From Drechslera avenae (taxonomy: Eukaryota; Ascomycota; Dothideomycetes; Pleosporales; Pleosporaceae), in assembly GCA_034640345.1 (NCBI GenBank), contig JAXRVH010000006.1, positions 842,593-906,592 of the forward strand: a stretch of DNA of 64,000 nucleotides, read 5' to 3'. Position numbers and translations under genes: made by a program. Position 1 is the stretch's first letter. Every line of letters begins with the position of its first letter. Below, in pieces: positions 10,475 through 25,400 of this stretch. The notes beneath the pieces were generated by a model, which did not search any database, had not been told where the DNA came from, and saw nothing but the letters and a program-made list of their open reading frames with translations.

Positions 10475-13400
10475 TCACACTACGTGGTCGACTTCGCCTC
10501 CGAGCATCAGCACCTGTAGCCGCTTGGTGGGACGGTCGATGATGTTCTCCGGTGAAACGGCTAGGCCCATGCGGCGGTACTGCTCGCTGAGGCAGGCCGC
10601 GGCCAGTATTGCGTCGCCCCAGATGTTGAAGAAAGGCGTGTTGCCGTCGATACCGCTGTCAGCACCTAGAACCGTCTCCCAGGCCCTGTCGACAAGCTTG
10701 TACGGGTCCGAGGGGCCCTCAGTGACAGGAGGCGAGTCTGGCGGCGTCCACGTCTTGTGCTCGAGTGGCAGCGTGGGGAGCGCCTCAAGGATTGCATGAC
10801 GGCGAGACGCTGGTGACGCTGGACCCGCAACATTCGTGAGCGTCTCAATGTACCGACACAGCAGTTCGAGCATGCTAGTGGCGACGTCATCAGGCATGGC
10901 CTGCTGACTGTAGCTAAGGTCGATGCTGAAGCCACCCCCGCTTGGCGAGGGCGTCGAGCTCACCCACACATCAGCCGCATCATGCGGGGGCGTGTAAGAT
11001 GAGAAGTCCCAGATAGTGCCGTCAGGTTGCTGTTGCTTCACACTCGACACTGACCAGGCAGGCAGATTGTTGTGCTGCACAATCGATGAGAAGCGTGTCC
11101 AGCGCGGCCAATCTGTGCACGTCTCAATCACGTGACGGAAGCCGTAGTGCTCAAACGGGATATTGGCCAGGTACTGCGATTGTACCTGCGAGAGAGCCTG
11201 TTTTGTATCCAATGCCAAATCAAACGAAAGAGGGACGCGTACGCGCAAAGGGAGAATGTTCATGCATGGCCCTACGATGGTGTCACCCGTTAGCGTGCTA
11301 CGACCCGAGGCGATGTAGCCAAAGACGACGTCCTCGCGCCGGCCGAGCGCCCCTAACACCAGCGCCCATGCCGTTTGGAGCACGGTAGCAAACGTATAGG
11401 GCAACGCCTGCATTTGCGGATAAACTGTGTGGCTTTTGGCGGCGTCCATAACGTAGCGGTACGGGGGGCCTTTATGTACCACAATATCCGACATGCGTGC
11501 CCCTGCAAGGCGTTTCTTCCAGTGCTGTTGAGCAGCATCGGAGCGGTGGAGCTGCTCGCGCTCATGGCTTATGAAGAATGAAAAGGGCAGGCTACTGTTT
11601 AGCCTACGGCCGGCATACGCTGCCAAAAGATCATCCAGCAAAATCGGTAAGCTGATGCCGTCGTATTGCGCGTGCGAGAGACGCATTACCAGACTGTTTC
11701 GGTCGCTGGCTTGCTGCACAATGATGAACTTGACGGGGCTGTCGCCAAGCTTCATCTCTTCGTCTTGGTCGCCGCTAATGAGCCTTGCCAACCCCTCCAC
11801 ACGGGACGGATATTCGATCCGGGCAGGCATATGCTTCAAGACGACTTGGGCCAGTTTGCGTTCGCGCACTACGAACACAGTCCGGAGGATTTCGTGCCGG
11901 TCGACTATTTGTTGGCAAGCCCGATGAAGACGCGCTACATTGAGTGGGCCTGCAATGTCGTAAATGAGGTAGTTGTTGTAGCCCCTGGTGCGCAAGTGGC
12001 CGCTGGCTAGCGCATAGGATTGATAGTCCGTAGCCGCACACATTTTTGCAACATTGTCCGCTGCAATATCTGCTGCGTCTAGACCTTTGAGAGATGCAGT
12101 CTGATAATTGTGGGACTCGGTTTGCCGCTCCTTCGCCCCAGACTCTACACGTTGCGCCATGTCGCGCAGCAACGGCGAGGTGAAGATTTCTTGAACGCTG
12201 AGCGCATGTCCAGCAGCTCGCACGGCTTGCGCAAGTCTCATAGCAGCGATCGAATCTGCGCCGACGTGGATGAAGTTGGAATGAATGCCAATCTCTCCTT
12301 CGTTCACCTCAAGGACAGAGGCCCATATGCGCTGGAGCATTTCTGAAGTTCAAGTCAGTATAATCCAAAAGATATAGCATGTGTGAAACCTACTCTCATT
12401 GGCGGTACGAGGTGCTTCAATTGCTTTATCGTGATGCAAAAGATGATGCGTCTCGACACTCTCTCCAAGTTTCAACACGGCTTGCCTGTCTACCTTGCCA
12501 CCCGCCGTCAACGGGACTGGGTTCGCAAGGACGAATTCCGATGGGACCATGTAGGGAGGCAGCAGAGTGCCGAGTTTGCGGCGCAATGTCGACGCCAGGT
12601 TCTTCGTTTCCTCGGTCCACGATACTAGTCGCACATCTCCCTTCTCTTCCCCGCCGCTCAAAATGAACGCCGTGATTCTTGCCTCCTTCTCCGCAACACC
12701 CAAGCGCGACACCCCCACAATCGCCCTCCAACCTTCTGGCAATGATGCCAACAACGCCACCTCGATCTCCCCTAGCTCCACACGCTGTCCGTGTATTTTG
12801 ACCTGATTATCCCTGCGTCCGACAATATGGATATTTCCGTCCGAGCCAAAACGCCCCAAGTCTCCCGTCCTGTACATGCGGTGAGTAGGCGGGGCTCCAT
12901 CGAGCATCATATTCTTGTGCCAGCTGGGGCGTTCAATAAAGACGGCCGCCGTTTTCTTGAGCTCGCCAACGTAGCCATTTGACACCCCAGGCCCTTCTAT
13001 CAGAATCTCTCCAACGCCGCCAGGTGGTGTTAAGCGTCCAGGGTCCTTTGGATCGACGATCCAGATCCGACTGCCCACGCCATGCCCGATGTTTCCGGGG
13101 TCTGACAGCGGCGACAATGGGCCAGCGCACATCGCGAAGATGGATGTCTCTGCTGGACCGTAGCCATTGATGAGATCAACGTGAGTACTCCACTTGTGGA
13201 TCACTTCCTTCGTCAACTTTTCACCACCCAATACCAGTGTACGTAGAGTCGGAACTTCGTATGGAGTCAGCATCGAGGCCACAGTAGGTGTCAGAAACAT
13301 CCAATTGACATTCATCTCGTTGATGGCGTCGGCGAGGCGGTTCAATCTGTCCGTCTCATCAGGAATGCAAACGGTCGCACCACACATGAGCGTGCCCCAG

Positions 13401-16400
13401 ATCTCCAAGATACTCGCGTCGAAAACGTATCCTGCAAACTGGAGAACCCTGGATTGGCTAGTCATGTTCATCCTGGATATGATGCTGCGGACGCTGCTGC
13501 AAAGTGATGCGTGGGAGAGGATGATTCCCTTAGGTTGGCCAGTCGTTCCAGATGTAAAGATTATGCATGCCGCATCGGATGGGGCACTTTCGCACAGTGT
13601 CCACGTAGCGTTTTCGCTTTCGTAGTTTTCGCAGGTGTTTTGATTTACCAGTACCTCGCCATCCGCAAAACCCTCACAGCCATCTCCCACAAGTAGCAGC
13701 TTGGCAGACACTTTCCTTATAACATAATCATTACGGCTTTTGGGAAAGTTGGGATCTAGTGGTACGTAGGCTGCTCCCATCTTGAGCACGGCCAAGGCGG
13801 CAACGATCATCCAAGGTGACTTCCTGAACAAAAGCGGGACTCGCTCTCCACGTTTGACACCCAATTTCGCAAGGCGACGCATGAGTTTTGTGGAGAGAGT
13901 TTCAAGTTCGCTGAAAGAGAGACTTGTTTGTTTGGCATGTATGGCGACAGCATCTCCTCGTACAGCTGCGCGGTTGCCAACCATGGAGTGAATAGTAGTT
14001 GAAAACGTCGAGAGTTGGCCGCCATTCCAGGCCGACAGATCTTGCTTGTCGCGCGGCGAAAGCACATCAATGTCTCCCAGTGTGGCCATAGATCTCTCGC
14101 TGTCAGTTAGTTGTCGTAGCACATGTTCAAGCTGTTGCGCCATGCGGTCGATCTGCTCCCTTGATAGAATGGACGCAGCATGAAGGATATTCAGGTTCAC
14201 ACCGGAGCTGGTAAGCGCGGCTTCAAGCACAAGCGGATAATCGAGGAATCCTGAAGCTGCAGTGGCAGATTTCTCCTGTTGCCACATATCGACGTTGTCG
14301 GCCGACATGTTGACGGGCTGAATGACGAGTAGCGTTGTGAAGTTGCTGGCCCTGCTGCACTCTGGTCCGAGCTGGCGGATCTTCTGCAGCCCAAAATGCT
14401 GGTGAGGAATCATGTCAGCTGCTTGCGCCTGCATCTGCTGTAGGAACTCTGAGACGCGCTGCTGGAGGTTCAGGGAGACGGAAACAGGAACCGTTGTGAT
14501 GAGCGGGCCTGCAATGCTGGCTACGCCAGAAACGGGGATATCTCTTCCAGATAAAGTCTCCCCAAACACTACATCCTTCGAGTTTCCATAGCTAGAAAGC
14601 ACAATAGCGCAGGCAGATCTTATCAAAGTTGACATTGCGACTGTCGAGTTTTGCGCTCGTGACATTGTGATAGTGTGTGTATAAGCAGCATCGGCAATGG
14701 AATGTTCCGTCGATGATGAAGTATCCGGGAATATGGCATGATCTTTGTTCATGAGCTGATTTTTCCAAAATTGAGCACTGTCATCGGCATCGAGGCCACT
14801 AAGGTATCTTGCGATCTTGACAAAGGGCTGTACAGGAGCCAGGGAGGTTGGAAGCGTGCCATTGTACAGCTCCCTTAACTCGGAGAAGATCAACTCTACA
14901 GTCCAACCGTCGTAGATGGCGTGATGTGCTGTCCACACGAAGACGACTTGGCCATCTCGGTCGTTCACGATGCAGTATCGGGCGAGACCTTGCACCGGAT
15001 CCATTGGAGAAGCCCGATCTTCATCAAGATAGTCGGCGAGATTACCATGGGCTAACCAGCGGATGGCGGACGGTTTTCGAACTAGTTGTAGCGACTTGCC
15101 ATCAAGATCCGCAATGACGGTTCGAAGGTTGGCGTGCCGACAGACCAATGACTCCCAGCACTGTTTGAAACGAGCCAGGTCGACAAATGGATGAAGTTTG
15201 TATACGGATTGAGCGACATATGTACCGGAATATCTGGCCGATAGTGCGACAAGGCCTTCTTGAAGTGAGGTGCACGCGTATGCGTCTTCAATCAGGGTGC
15301 TGTCGATGCCGTGCTGCGTTTTCAGCCGCTCATGCAGTGTCTCACGATCATCTACGAGCGCAAAAGGCTCAATGTCGTATTCCTCGTGTTCGTGAATTGG
15401 CTGCGCGAGGGAGGCCATTTCGCTCAACGAAGAGCTTTTGAGAATTGTCTGCATATTCAGATCGATGCTTTGCTCTCTGGCCAGTGTAGCCAAGCGCATA
15501 GCTAGAATCGAGTCTCCGCCCAGCTGGTAAAAACCATCATCCATTCCGATTGACTCTATCGGTATTTGGAGGATATTCGCCCACAGATTCTGTAGGGTAG
15601 ATTCAATCTTTGTCGAAGGAGGCCGCTTTTCAGTAGCTGTCAACGAAAACAACGCAATCTGCTGTTTAGACAGATGCGCGCCTTTGTCTCGAAGTTCTCG
15701 ACGATTGATTTTTCCAGAGATAGACAGAGGCATTGACGCAAGCGGTAAAAAGAGAGAAGGAACCATATGCCGTGGGATTTGCTTGGTCAAGTTGCGTTGC
15801 GCCTCGATGAGCATAGCCCGAAGCTCTTCGGATAGATGCATGTCGGTGGTAGGGTTACTGAACTCCAAAAAGACAGCGAGCAATTGTACCTGGAAATCGG
15901 AGTTGACAATTAGTGAAATGCAACGAGAAAGATATCAGGGGGCTTACCTTATCGCTGGCCATTGTGACAACCTCGACGGCGACATGTACCAATTCTGGTA
16001 GAACCTTGCGGACATGATGCTCAATGAGTGTTAACTCAACACGTTGACCACGCAGCTTCACTTGCGTATCTTTGCGACCAACAAACTCCAAGGTTCCGTC
16101 AGGGTTGTACTTGACAAGGTCGCCTGTCTTGTACATACGCCGAGGTGCGCTTGCCGTAGGAGTTGCCCATGTCGGGTTCTCGATGAACACGGCCGCAGTC
16201 TTGGTGGGCTCATTGAGATATCCGCGAGCGAGAGTGGGAGCTTCAACCAGGAGCTCTCCGACACTTCCTATACTTGCCAGCTGGTTGTGGTCCTGCGCGT
16301 CGACAATCCAGCAATTTCCAGAAGTCGCTCGTCCGATATTTGTAGGACTATCAGAAGGTTTCACATTCACCGCAGCTGTTGAATAGATGCAGCACTCTGC

Positions 16401-19400
16401 CGGACCGTACCCCTCAATGAGACACACTTTGTCGGCCCACGTCTCGAATATTTCGGCACTTATTGGCTCACCACCAACAACTACAGTTTGCAGATGTGGT
16501 AGGCTTTCTGTACTCAGTGTGTACAGGAACGAGGTCGTGAAGAAGGCCCAATTGACTTTCATTCGCGTCATGGCGGATGCCAGATTACCGGTTCGTTCCC
16601 CCGCCGACGGTACGCACACGCAGCCACCGTGGACCAAGGTTGTAATGATTTCGGTGATACTGTTCAACGTCAGTTTTAGAATCATTTCTCGAATTTGGAT
16701 CAGCCTCACCTTGCATCAAAGACGTTCGAGGCAAAGTTCAAGGCACGCGATGCTGCACACAATCGCAGGATGTAGCCATGGTCAGTGACACCACGGCTAA
16801 AGGCACCATGCTCCATGATGACACCTTTTGGTGTTCCCGTACTACCGGAAGTGAATATCACATACGCAGCATCCGGCAATCTGACATTGTGTTGTACTGG
16901 GCCTTGAGGTAGGGCTTCAAGAAACTGGCGCGATACCTCCACTGTTTGCGCGGGCAGCTCCGAGCACACATTCGCCATTTCGGGCGATGCGACCACAATC
17001 TGCGCGCCTGTCTGTTCAACAACATTGGTGAGCCAACTAACAGGATACGATCCTTCCAACGGAACAAACGCTCCTCCGGCTTTCATGATAGCCAGCATGG
17101 CGACAAAAGTCCATGCCGACTTCTCGAAGCAAAAGGGAACAAGGACGTCTGGACCGACTCCTTGAAGAATAAGATGTGCGGCTAAAGCATCGGAATACCG
17201 TTCCAGTTCTGCATAGGTGAGATTGGCGTCGCTTGCACACACTGCTTCGGCATGTGGGTTTTCCTGCGCTCGTCTTGATATGCGCGCAGGCACAGGCATG
17301 TCGTTCTCCTCGGTATGCGGCGCTTGAGACTTAACACAAAGCTTGTTCCAGCTCTCAATCTGCTCAAGGCCACCGGTACCGAGCATGTCGAGTTGTCCTA
17401 CAGTTTGCGTGCTTTCTTCAGCCAAAAGCTGCTGGACCACGCTGTCGAAATGTGACAGCATATTCTCCATAATATTCTTCTCGATGATGTCTTCGTCCCA
17501 GCCGGCAAGAATATCACAACTTGTCTCGCCCAGTGAGCACTCGATGGTGAGTGGGTACGAGAAAAAGTCTGAATATTCTGTTGATTTCAACCAGGTGCCC
17601 ATGACATCCGTAGACTCCGTCCCGCGCAGTTGCTTTGGCTGTATAACCAGAAGATTTTGGAAATCACAAGCCTCTCTGCAAACATTGTTCAGCTTTGCGA
17701 TATTCTGGAGGCCAAAGTGTTCATGCGGAAGAGTCTCCAGCCATCCCGCCTGTTGCTCCTCGAGGAAAGAGAGAATCGAGAGATTTGGGTTTACCTGTAC
17801 AACAACGGGGTGCGTGCAGAATGTTGGTCCAACAACCCCGTCGATGCCAGGGAAATCACCGCTCCGTCCAGAAGAGACGGTACCGAAGGAAACGGTCGCA
17901 GCGCTGCACTAAAGGTGTGGATTGGCATGTCAGCAAGACTCGAATCACACAATGCGTGAAATTGTACATATACTTACATGTTGGCGTAAAGTGAGTGCCC
18001 ATGCGGCGCGCAAAATGACAGAAGTCGTGATTGGTGAGCCTGGTTTCCTCTTCAGAGTGAACTGCCGGCGCGATGTCGAATTGACAGCGGGGCGAACGCC
18101 CGGTAGAGGCTTTTCGGGGAATGTCTGTATAGGGCTGACGTCCGTCATACGGGTCCAGAAAGCATTGGATTCCAGATGCCGCGATTCAAGGTCCAAAGCA
18201 AAGCTCTTGAAGCTCGGACTCGTAGCGATTACTTGGCCGTGATAGGTAGCTTCGACTTGATGAATCAAGAGATTCATTGACCAGCCATCGTACGTGGAGT
18301 GGTGCGAGGTCCAAAGCAGGTAGTTTCCTTCATCAGAGGTAATCAAGCGGAACCGATTGAGAGGTGAGCCAAGCCCCATTGGAAGCAGTTTCTCTTCGTT
18401 GATATCGTCTTGGAGACATGTTCCAGTCCGCCAGGAGAACTCTTCCTGCACGACGACTAAGAGCGATTTGTCTTGTAAGGAGATCATCCGCATGCGGACA
18501 ATCGGATTCTTGTCCGAAACATCAGTCCAAGCCTGTTTTAATCGTCCAATGTCCAGGTCGCGTGGCAGTCGGAAGGCATTATGAGCGACGTAGGCATTGT
18601 CTTTCTCGAGGGATAACGACATAAGTCCTTCTTGAAGTGGTGTGCATGGGTACACATCTTCGACAAAACCGACATCGACGTTGCATTTGTCGGCTGCAAG
18701 TTGGAACAACGCAGGTTGGCGTCGAGCAGGCTGCTGATGCTCGACCATGGTGGGTGCAGAAGAAGGGAGCTGCTCCGCCAGCCCGGTTACAGTGGACAAG
18801 GAAAACAACTGAGACACAGTTATAGCGACCCCCTCTTCTCGTGCCAAAGCGACTAAGCGCATTGCTTGGATGGAATCACCGCCCAGACGTGAGAACATGT
18901 CATCCGCAAAGACTTGCTCTTCACGGAGTTCCAGAACACGCGCGAAGAGTGAGCAGATGTGCTTTTCGGCTTGAGTGCTCGGTGCTCGTCCAACGCGACT
19001 CGAGCGAGTGTAATAAGCAATATCCTTTTCAGAAAGTTTTGACACCATCTTGAGCAGTTCTTTGCGATCAATCTTCCGGGAAGGGGTGCGAGGTATAGTT
19101 GACACTGGTATTAGCACGGTTGGGATCTTGTAAGCTACCAACTTTGCTTTCATGTGCATTGTCACTAATGCCAGGAGTTGGCCGATGCTATCATGTTCCT
19201 TCTCTTGAGATTTGGTAGCTAGCTCAGGGCTCTCAATGAAGGCAGCCAAAAGTGAGTTGGACTCGGAGGGTGTGATCTTAGCGACAATGCTTTCTGCCTC
19301 GTAGCCGCTTTGCTTCAGTGCCTCTTTTAAGTGAAACTCCACTTCGCTAAGCTCGATGCGCTGACCTCGTAGTTTGATCTGTGTGTCTCGCCTTTCCACA

Positions 19401-22400
19401 AACTCGACAGTACCATCGGGAGTGTATCTAACCAGGTCACCCGTGCGGTACATTCGCTGGTTGACTGGAGATGCGACTTCAGGCATCCAGACATGCTGAG
19501 GCGATATGAAACCAGCGGCTGTTTTCTCGGGATCGTTGATGTAGCAAATGGCGTTCACTGGTCCCTCTATAATCAAGTGACCAATCATCCCGATTGGTGC
19601 TAGCTTCGTATAGTCTGAGATGTCGACGACCCAGCCCCTACACGCAACGGGCAAGCCTAAGTTTGGTGGCGAGCGCACCCCTTCCTTGAGAGCACCGGTG
19701 ATGCATAATGATGATTCGGCAGGCCCATATGAAGACATCAAATGAGCCCTTTCAGACCAGACGTTCAACTCCGTCTGCATCAGCGGCTCGCCTCCTAGAA
19801 GAATATTTTTGATTCCAGGAAGCTTATCGGGGTTCAAGCTGCGCCCCAGAGATGGAGTCACGTGCACCCAGTTTGCCTGCAGCCGGCCGAAGGCGCTATA
19901 AAAGTCATCAATGCGCTCCTTCTCAGAAGGTATGCAAACACATCCACCGTGCATCAATGTAGCAAAAGTGTCCATGATGGCGGGATCGAAAGCGTGTGAA
20001 GCAAACTGGAAAACGCGAGACTCTGGGTTGATGACGATGGCTGAGCCAAGGCCTTTGTAACTGGCGTATAATCCGCCGTGGCTGTGGACCATTGCCTTTG
20101 GCTTTCCCGTACTGCCCGAAGTGAACAAGACACAGAAATAGTTTTCGTGATGATAGAGATGCTCGGGGAGACTGGGGTGGGCCGGCAGCGTTTGGAGAAA
20201 TTCTGACGACAAGGTAACAACCTTTTTCCACTGTTGGTCGTAATAGGGCGCATAGGTCGGACTCGCGATGACTATTTCTGCATCTACATCGATTGATAGA
20301 CTGAGAATCCGTTCCCGATCATAGTGGGCAGTGTCTAGGAGAACAAATGCTGCACCGCTCATCGAGACGGCGATCATGGAGATGGTAGCCCATTTTGACT
20401 TTTCAAAGGCGATAGGTATGACCATGTTGGGCCGGGCGCCTAACTCATGAAGATGCGTTGCAAGACGTGAGGACACTGCTATGACCTCTTCATAAGAAAA
20501 GCTGCCATCCCAAGCGCACACAGCTTCGGCCTTTGGTCGTTCTTCAGCTTGCATCTTTATCGCGATATGCATACACTGTTCAGGAATTTCAGGCGTTTCG
20601 TGATTCCACTGGCGTATCTGTTCGTAGTCTTCGGGACTAAGCATGTCCACATCTTGAAGCTGCTTCTCTTCGCGGCTTAGAAGCTGTCGGAGGACATGTG
20701 CCAGTTGATCTAGAATACGACCCATCTGGAATTCCGTCACCAAACTACTGTCAAAGCTGGCATCGAGGCAGATGCCGTCGCGATTTGGCGTGCATTCGAG
20801 CATGAGCCCGTAATTGTTGAAAGTACCCATCTCGTCCAGATCTTGCCGTTTATTGAGGATTCCTTCCTGCGAAGCATCTTCCTCCTCTGGCTGCACAACC
20901 AACACATTCTGGAAACTGCATGCCACCTTAGTGTCGGAGTTGATGTTTCGGATTCTCTGAAGACCGATGTGTTCGAACGAGTCGGTAGAGCCGCTTAGCG
21001 CTTGGACTTGCTGAAGGTAGGCTTCGACGGTCGAGTTTGCATCCACTTGGACGCGAACAGGGACAGTCGTGAAAGTAGGGCCCACAACACCCTCGATGCC
21101 CTCAACTGGAACGTCACGACCTGTGATTACAGAGCCAAAAACAACATCAGGATTCTCGGTATAACGCGAGATGAGCAAAGCCCAAGCTGCACGAATGACG
21201 TTTGCTAAGGTGACATGTGAGAGATTCTTTCCCAACACCACCTTCTTGGCGCAACTGTCCGACCGCGGTGTGTAGAATGCATCAGCCATCTTGGGGAAAA
21301 CATCTGCGCTGGTACCAGCCAAGACCTTTGACCAATGTTCCTTGGCTGCGCGCTTGGAATTTAGATTCAGCGTCATGAGGAATCTGACGAAACGGTTGAA
21401 CGGAACCGAAGGTGCGGCAGTGATACCCGCGTAGACCTTTTCAACGGACTCAATCAATCGCGCCCATGACCAGCCGTCGTATAAAGCGTGGTGCATCGTG
21501 ATGCAGATGTGTGCTCTTCCAGAGTCTGCTTCTGCAATCATTGCTAGTCGACATAGCTTGTCGCCGTTGAGCATAGGCATCTCTCGATCATGTTCCACGT
21601 ATCGCTGTAGATCATTGGCCGATTGCCAGTCTATGAGCTCGTTGGTAACTACCTGGAAAGTTCCAGACTTTGTGGCAATCATTCTAGTTCGGAGAATTGG
21701 AGTTTGACGCACGACAGACTCCCAGGCACTTTTCAGGCGTTGAAGATCGACATGAGCGTCAAGGGAAAAGCTCATCTGCGCCATCTCCATACCCGGGCAC
21801 TTGGCCGAGACGGCGAGCAATCCCTCTTGAAGTGGTGTTGCTGGATAAATGTCATCAATGAGATCCAAGCTCAAACGGCACTGTATGCTAGCTTCCTCCC
21901 GCAATGCCTCCGTCTCGTGTTCTGAGAGGAGAGAGAATGGTTCAACGTCGTCGTCGCCTTTGGTAGGGCCTGGAGACGTCTCGGTCAGCGCGAGGCACAT
22001 GTCAGCGAGACGAGGATACTGGAAGCATGTAGCCATTGTCAACCATAGTCCCTGGGAACGACACATGGCAACCACCTTCATCGCATCGATGGAGTCGCCT
22101 CCTAGCCGGAAGAAGTTGTCTTCTGCCCCAATCATATCCTTTTGGATTCCCAAGACTTCGGACCAAATCGTGCTCATGGCCAACTCGAGTTGAGTCGTTG
22201 GCGCTCTCTTGTTCTTTTGAGTCGACGAGAAAGATGCAAGCTGTTCAGCGGTGAGATCGGCACAGGCAGCGCGCAGCACTTTGCGGTCGACCTTGTGGGA
22301 GTTTGTCAATGGAACGCGCCGCAGTGGGAAGAAGGCCGTGGGGATCATATAGCCAGGGACGACTTGTCCAAGGTGATTGGCAATTCGATCTTGGAGTGCC

Positions 22401-25400
22401 ATCCAGCTTTGCTCAGAGGCGGCAGCCTCATCGATAACGTCACCCTGGCGCTGCTTGGGGCCGAGACGAATGAATGCAGCAAGAATAGCATTCGGCAGTG
22501 ATGAAATAGTAATCATCTCTGCAACCACCTCGTCAACACTTGCCAGTTGCGAGGAAATGTGGTACTCGACTTCGGACAGCTCCAATCTCTGACTGCGCAG
22601 CTTGACCTGGGTATCCCTACGACCAAGGAATATAAATTCTCCATCCGCAGAGTAGCGTCCAATATCACCTGTCTTGTAAAGCTTGCGACCCGCAGGAGTG
22701 CCCTCACCGGATAGCCATGCCGGTCTGTCCACAAAGGCCTTCTTGGACTTTTCGGGCTCCTTGAGGTACTGCCTCGCCACTGTGGGAGAATCAACGACAA
22801 TCTCGCCCAAGCCTCCCAAAGGAGTGCGCTGGTGATGGTTTCCAGGCTCAACGAGGAAGTAATGTGCTGATTCAATGGGATGGCCTATGCTCCGGAAGTC
22901 GGTAGTACGGTTGGTCCTCGGCCATTCCTTCACGCAAGACGATACCGTTGTCTCGGAGGGTCCATACGCATTGACTGATGACAAGTTAGTTTATCGCAGA
23001 TTATACACATAGCAACCGCTTTCAGGCTTACATAGTTTGACTCCTTTCCAATGTGTGATGTCTTGCTCCGCTATGGCTTCGCCACCAACCACCACAACAC
23101 GGAGGCAAGGCACATCCGAAGGCGCGATGAGGCGACCGAATGATGGGGTAAAGGTCGCCCTCGTGCAGTTGTACTTGTTAATGGAGCCAATGACATCGTT
23201 GTTCCTCTCGAAATCAGAAGGAATGCAGAGAACGCCGCCGTGCATCAGCGTCCCGAGCATTTCTCCAATGCACTGATCATACGAATGGGCTGCAAAATGA
23301 AGGACCCGGTTCGCGCTCTCTGGACCAGGATATAATTCCATAGCTCTGCACGTGGCAGCTGCCGAAGATGCATACGAACAGTGCTCGATAATGGAGCCTT
23401 TGGGTTTTCCAGTCGTGCCCGAGGAAAAGTGAATGTAAAGTGCTTGTCTTGGGGATATATCCACGGGCAATAAGCTTTCTACGCTGGGCAACTGACCTAT
23501 CAACGACTTATCGACTACAAGAACAGGCACTCCGAAACCACAAGACATGGTCTCATATTGAATGGAACTGAGTGTGAGTTTGGCTTCAACATCATCGAAG
23601 ATGCCCTGGATTCGGACAGGCGGGTGATCTGGATCTATCAAGACAAACGTTGCACCGGCTTTGATGGCACCAAATAGGGCAACCTGCGTCCAGAGTGTCT
23701 TTTCAAAAAGGATGGGAACACTGTCTCCAGGTCGGATGCCTAGCCCATGTATATGCCACGCGAGCCGGTTGGACATGTCGTCCAGTTCTTTGTAGGTCAG
23801 TTGACCATCCCATGCGAAGACGGCACATGAATCTGGCATCTCTTGTACCCGGTCTTCAAAGATTTTGTGAACGCAGCGGTCGACAAAGTCTATGTCGGGC
23901 AGCCATTTTGCAATCTGTGCCTCATCGTTGGGACAGAAGGCCTTGACGTCTTGCAGAAGCGTAAATGGGTTCTCGTAAAGCTGCTTGAGGATATGCTCCA
24001 TGTGATGCAGTAGCCAGGAGACATAACGGCCATCCAACATGGTCTCGTCAAAGTTTGCAACAAGTCGAGCCTGTTGGCCCTCGAGACGTACTTGCAGAGT
24101 CAGAACAAACGTTCGAATCTGCTCCACAATCTCGACGTCTCGCTGCTCAAACACATCGCCGTCCACCAGACTGACTGGCGGCTGAAGAATGAGAAGACTC
24201 TGGAAGTTGCTGGCAGCTTCCACATCAGCGCCCAGTTTGCGAATATTGCGGAGGCCAAAGTGCTCATGAGGAATCATATCCGTGGCCTGATCCTGCAACT
24301 GGCGCAAGAAGCTCTCTACCATTTGCGAGCCCAACAACCGTATCCGAACCGGTACAGTCGTTATGGTAGGGCCTACGAGTTCGTTGATCCCGGCCAGAGG
24401 CATAGATCGGCCGGATAGTGTAGTGCCAATCACAATGTCATCCGAAAGGCAGTGCTGCGACATCAGGATTGCCCATGCTGCACGAACAAACGTAGATGAC
24501 GTGATTTCTGACTTGGGCACTACTGGCAGTACGAACTCGTGAGTTCGGGCACTGTCAGCAGAGGGTGGCCGGTCGGATGAAGAGACGGGAGGAAAGGTGA
24601 TATCCGGAGCGTCTTGAAGCTGCCCTCGCCAGTATGATGCCGAGGTCTCCTGGTTACTAGAGAGCACACTACTGACGAACGTGCGGAAATGAATCGAAGG
24701 CTGCTGCAATTGACCGCGATAGGCCCTTTCAACCTGTTCTTGAATCTGATAGATAGACCAACCATCATAGATGGAGTGATGTACGGTAAGCACTAGAACC
24801 CAGGACCCCGCATCCTGCACCAGAGTAGGGCGGATTAAAGGCTCTCCATATGCTGACCGAATGGCAAAGTCCGTTTGCAGGTATGCTTTGAGATCTTGTC
24901 CAATTGTCCAGTCGTCAGGGGAGATGATGACAGCTTGTAGAATCTGGTTATTGTACTGCACTAGTCTAGTGCGAAGGATAAGATTGTAATCTGTGACCGT
25001 TTTCCAAGCACTTTTAACCATCGACAAATCAACAGCGGGATTGAGGCGGAGGATGTATCGCGAAATGTAGGCTCCCTTTTCCTTCATCGACAAAGCCATC
25101 AAGCCTTCTTGCAGCGGGGTACACGGATACACATCTTCAATATCTTCAACACCGCAACCGCACTGCGACGCAGCTTCAGCCACAACCATGGTCACATTTT
25201 CAGGCTCGATAAGACTGAAAGCAGTGATGTTGAGGTTTTCGGTTGCGTTGGAACGGAGGTGCGCAGCCATATCAGAAAGGGTTTGATGCGTGAAAATGGT
25301 TGCCATGTCAAGACTAAAGCCTGCTTTACGAGCGAGATTGGAGAGCTTCATGGCAGAGATGGAGTCACCGTACTGGAGAAAGGCGGAATCGGGATGAAGC

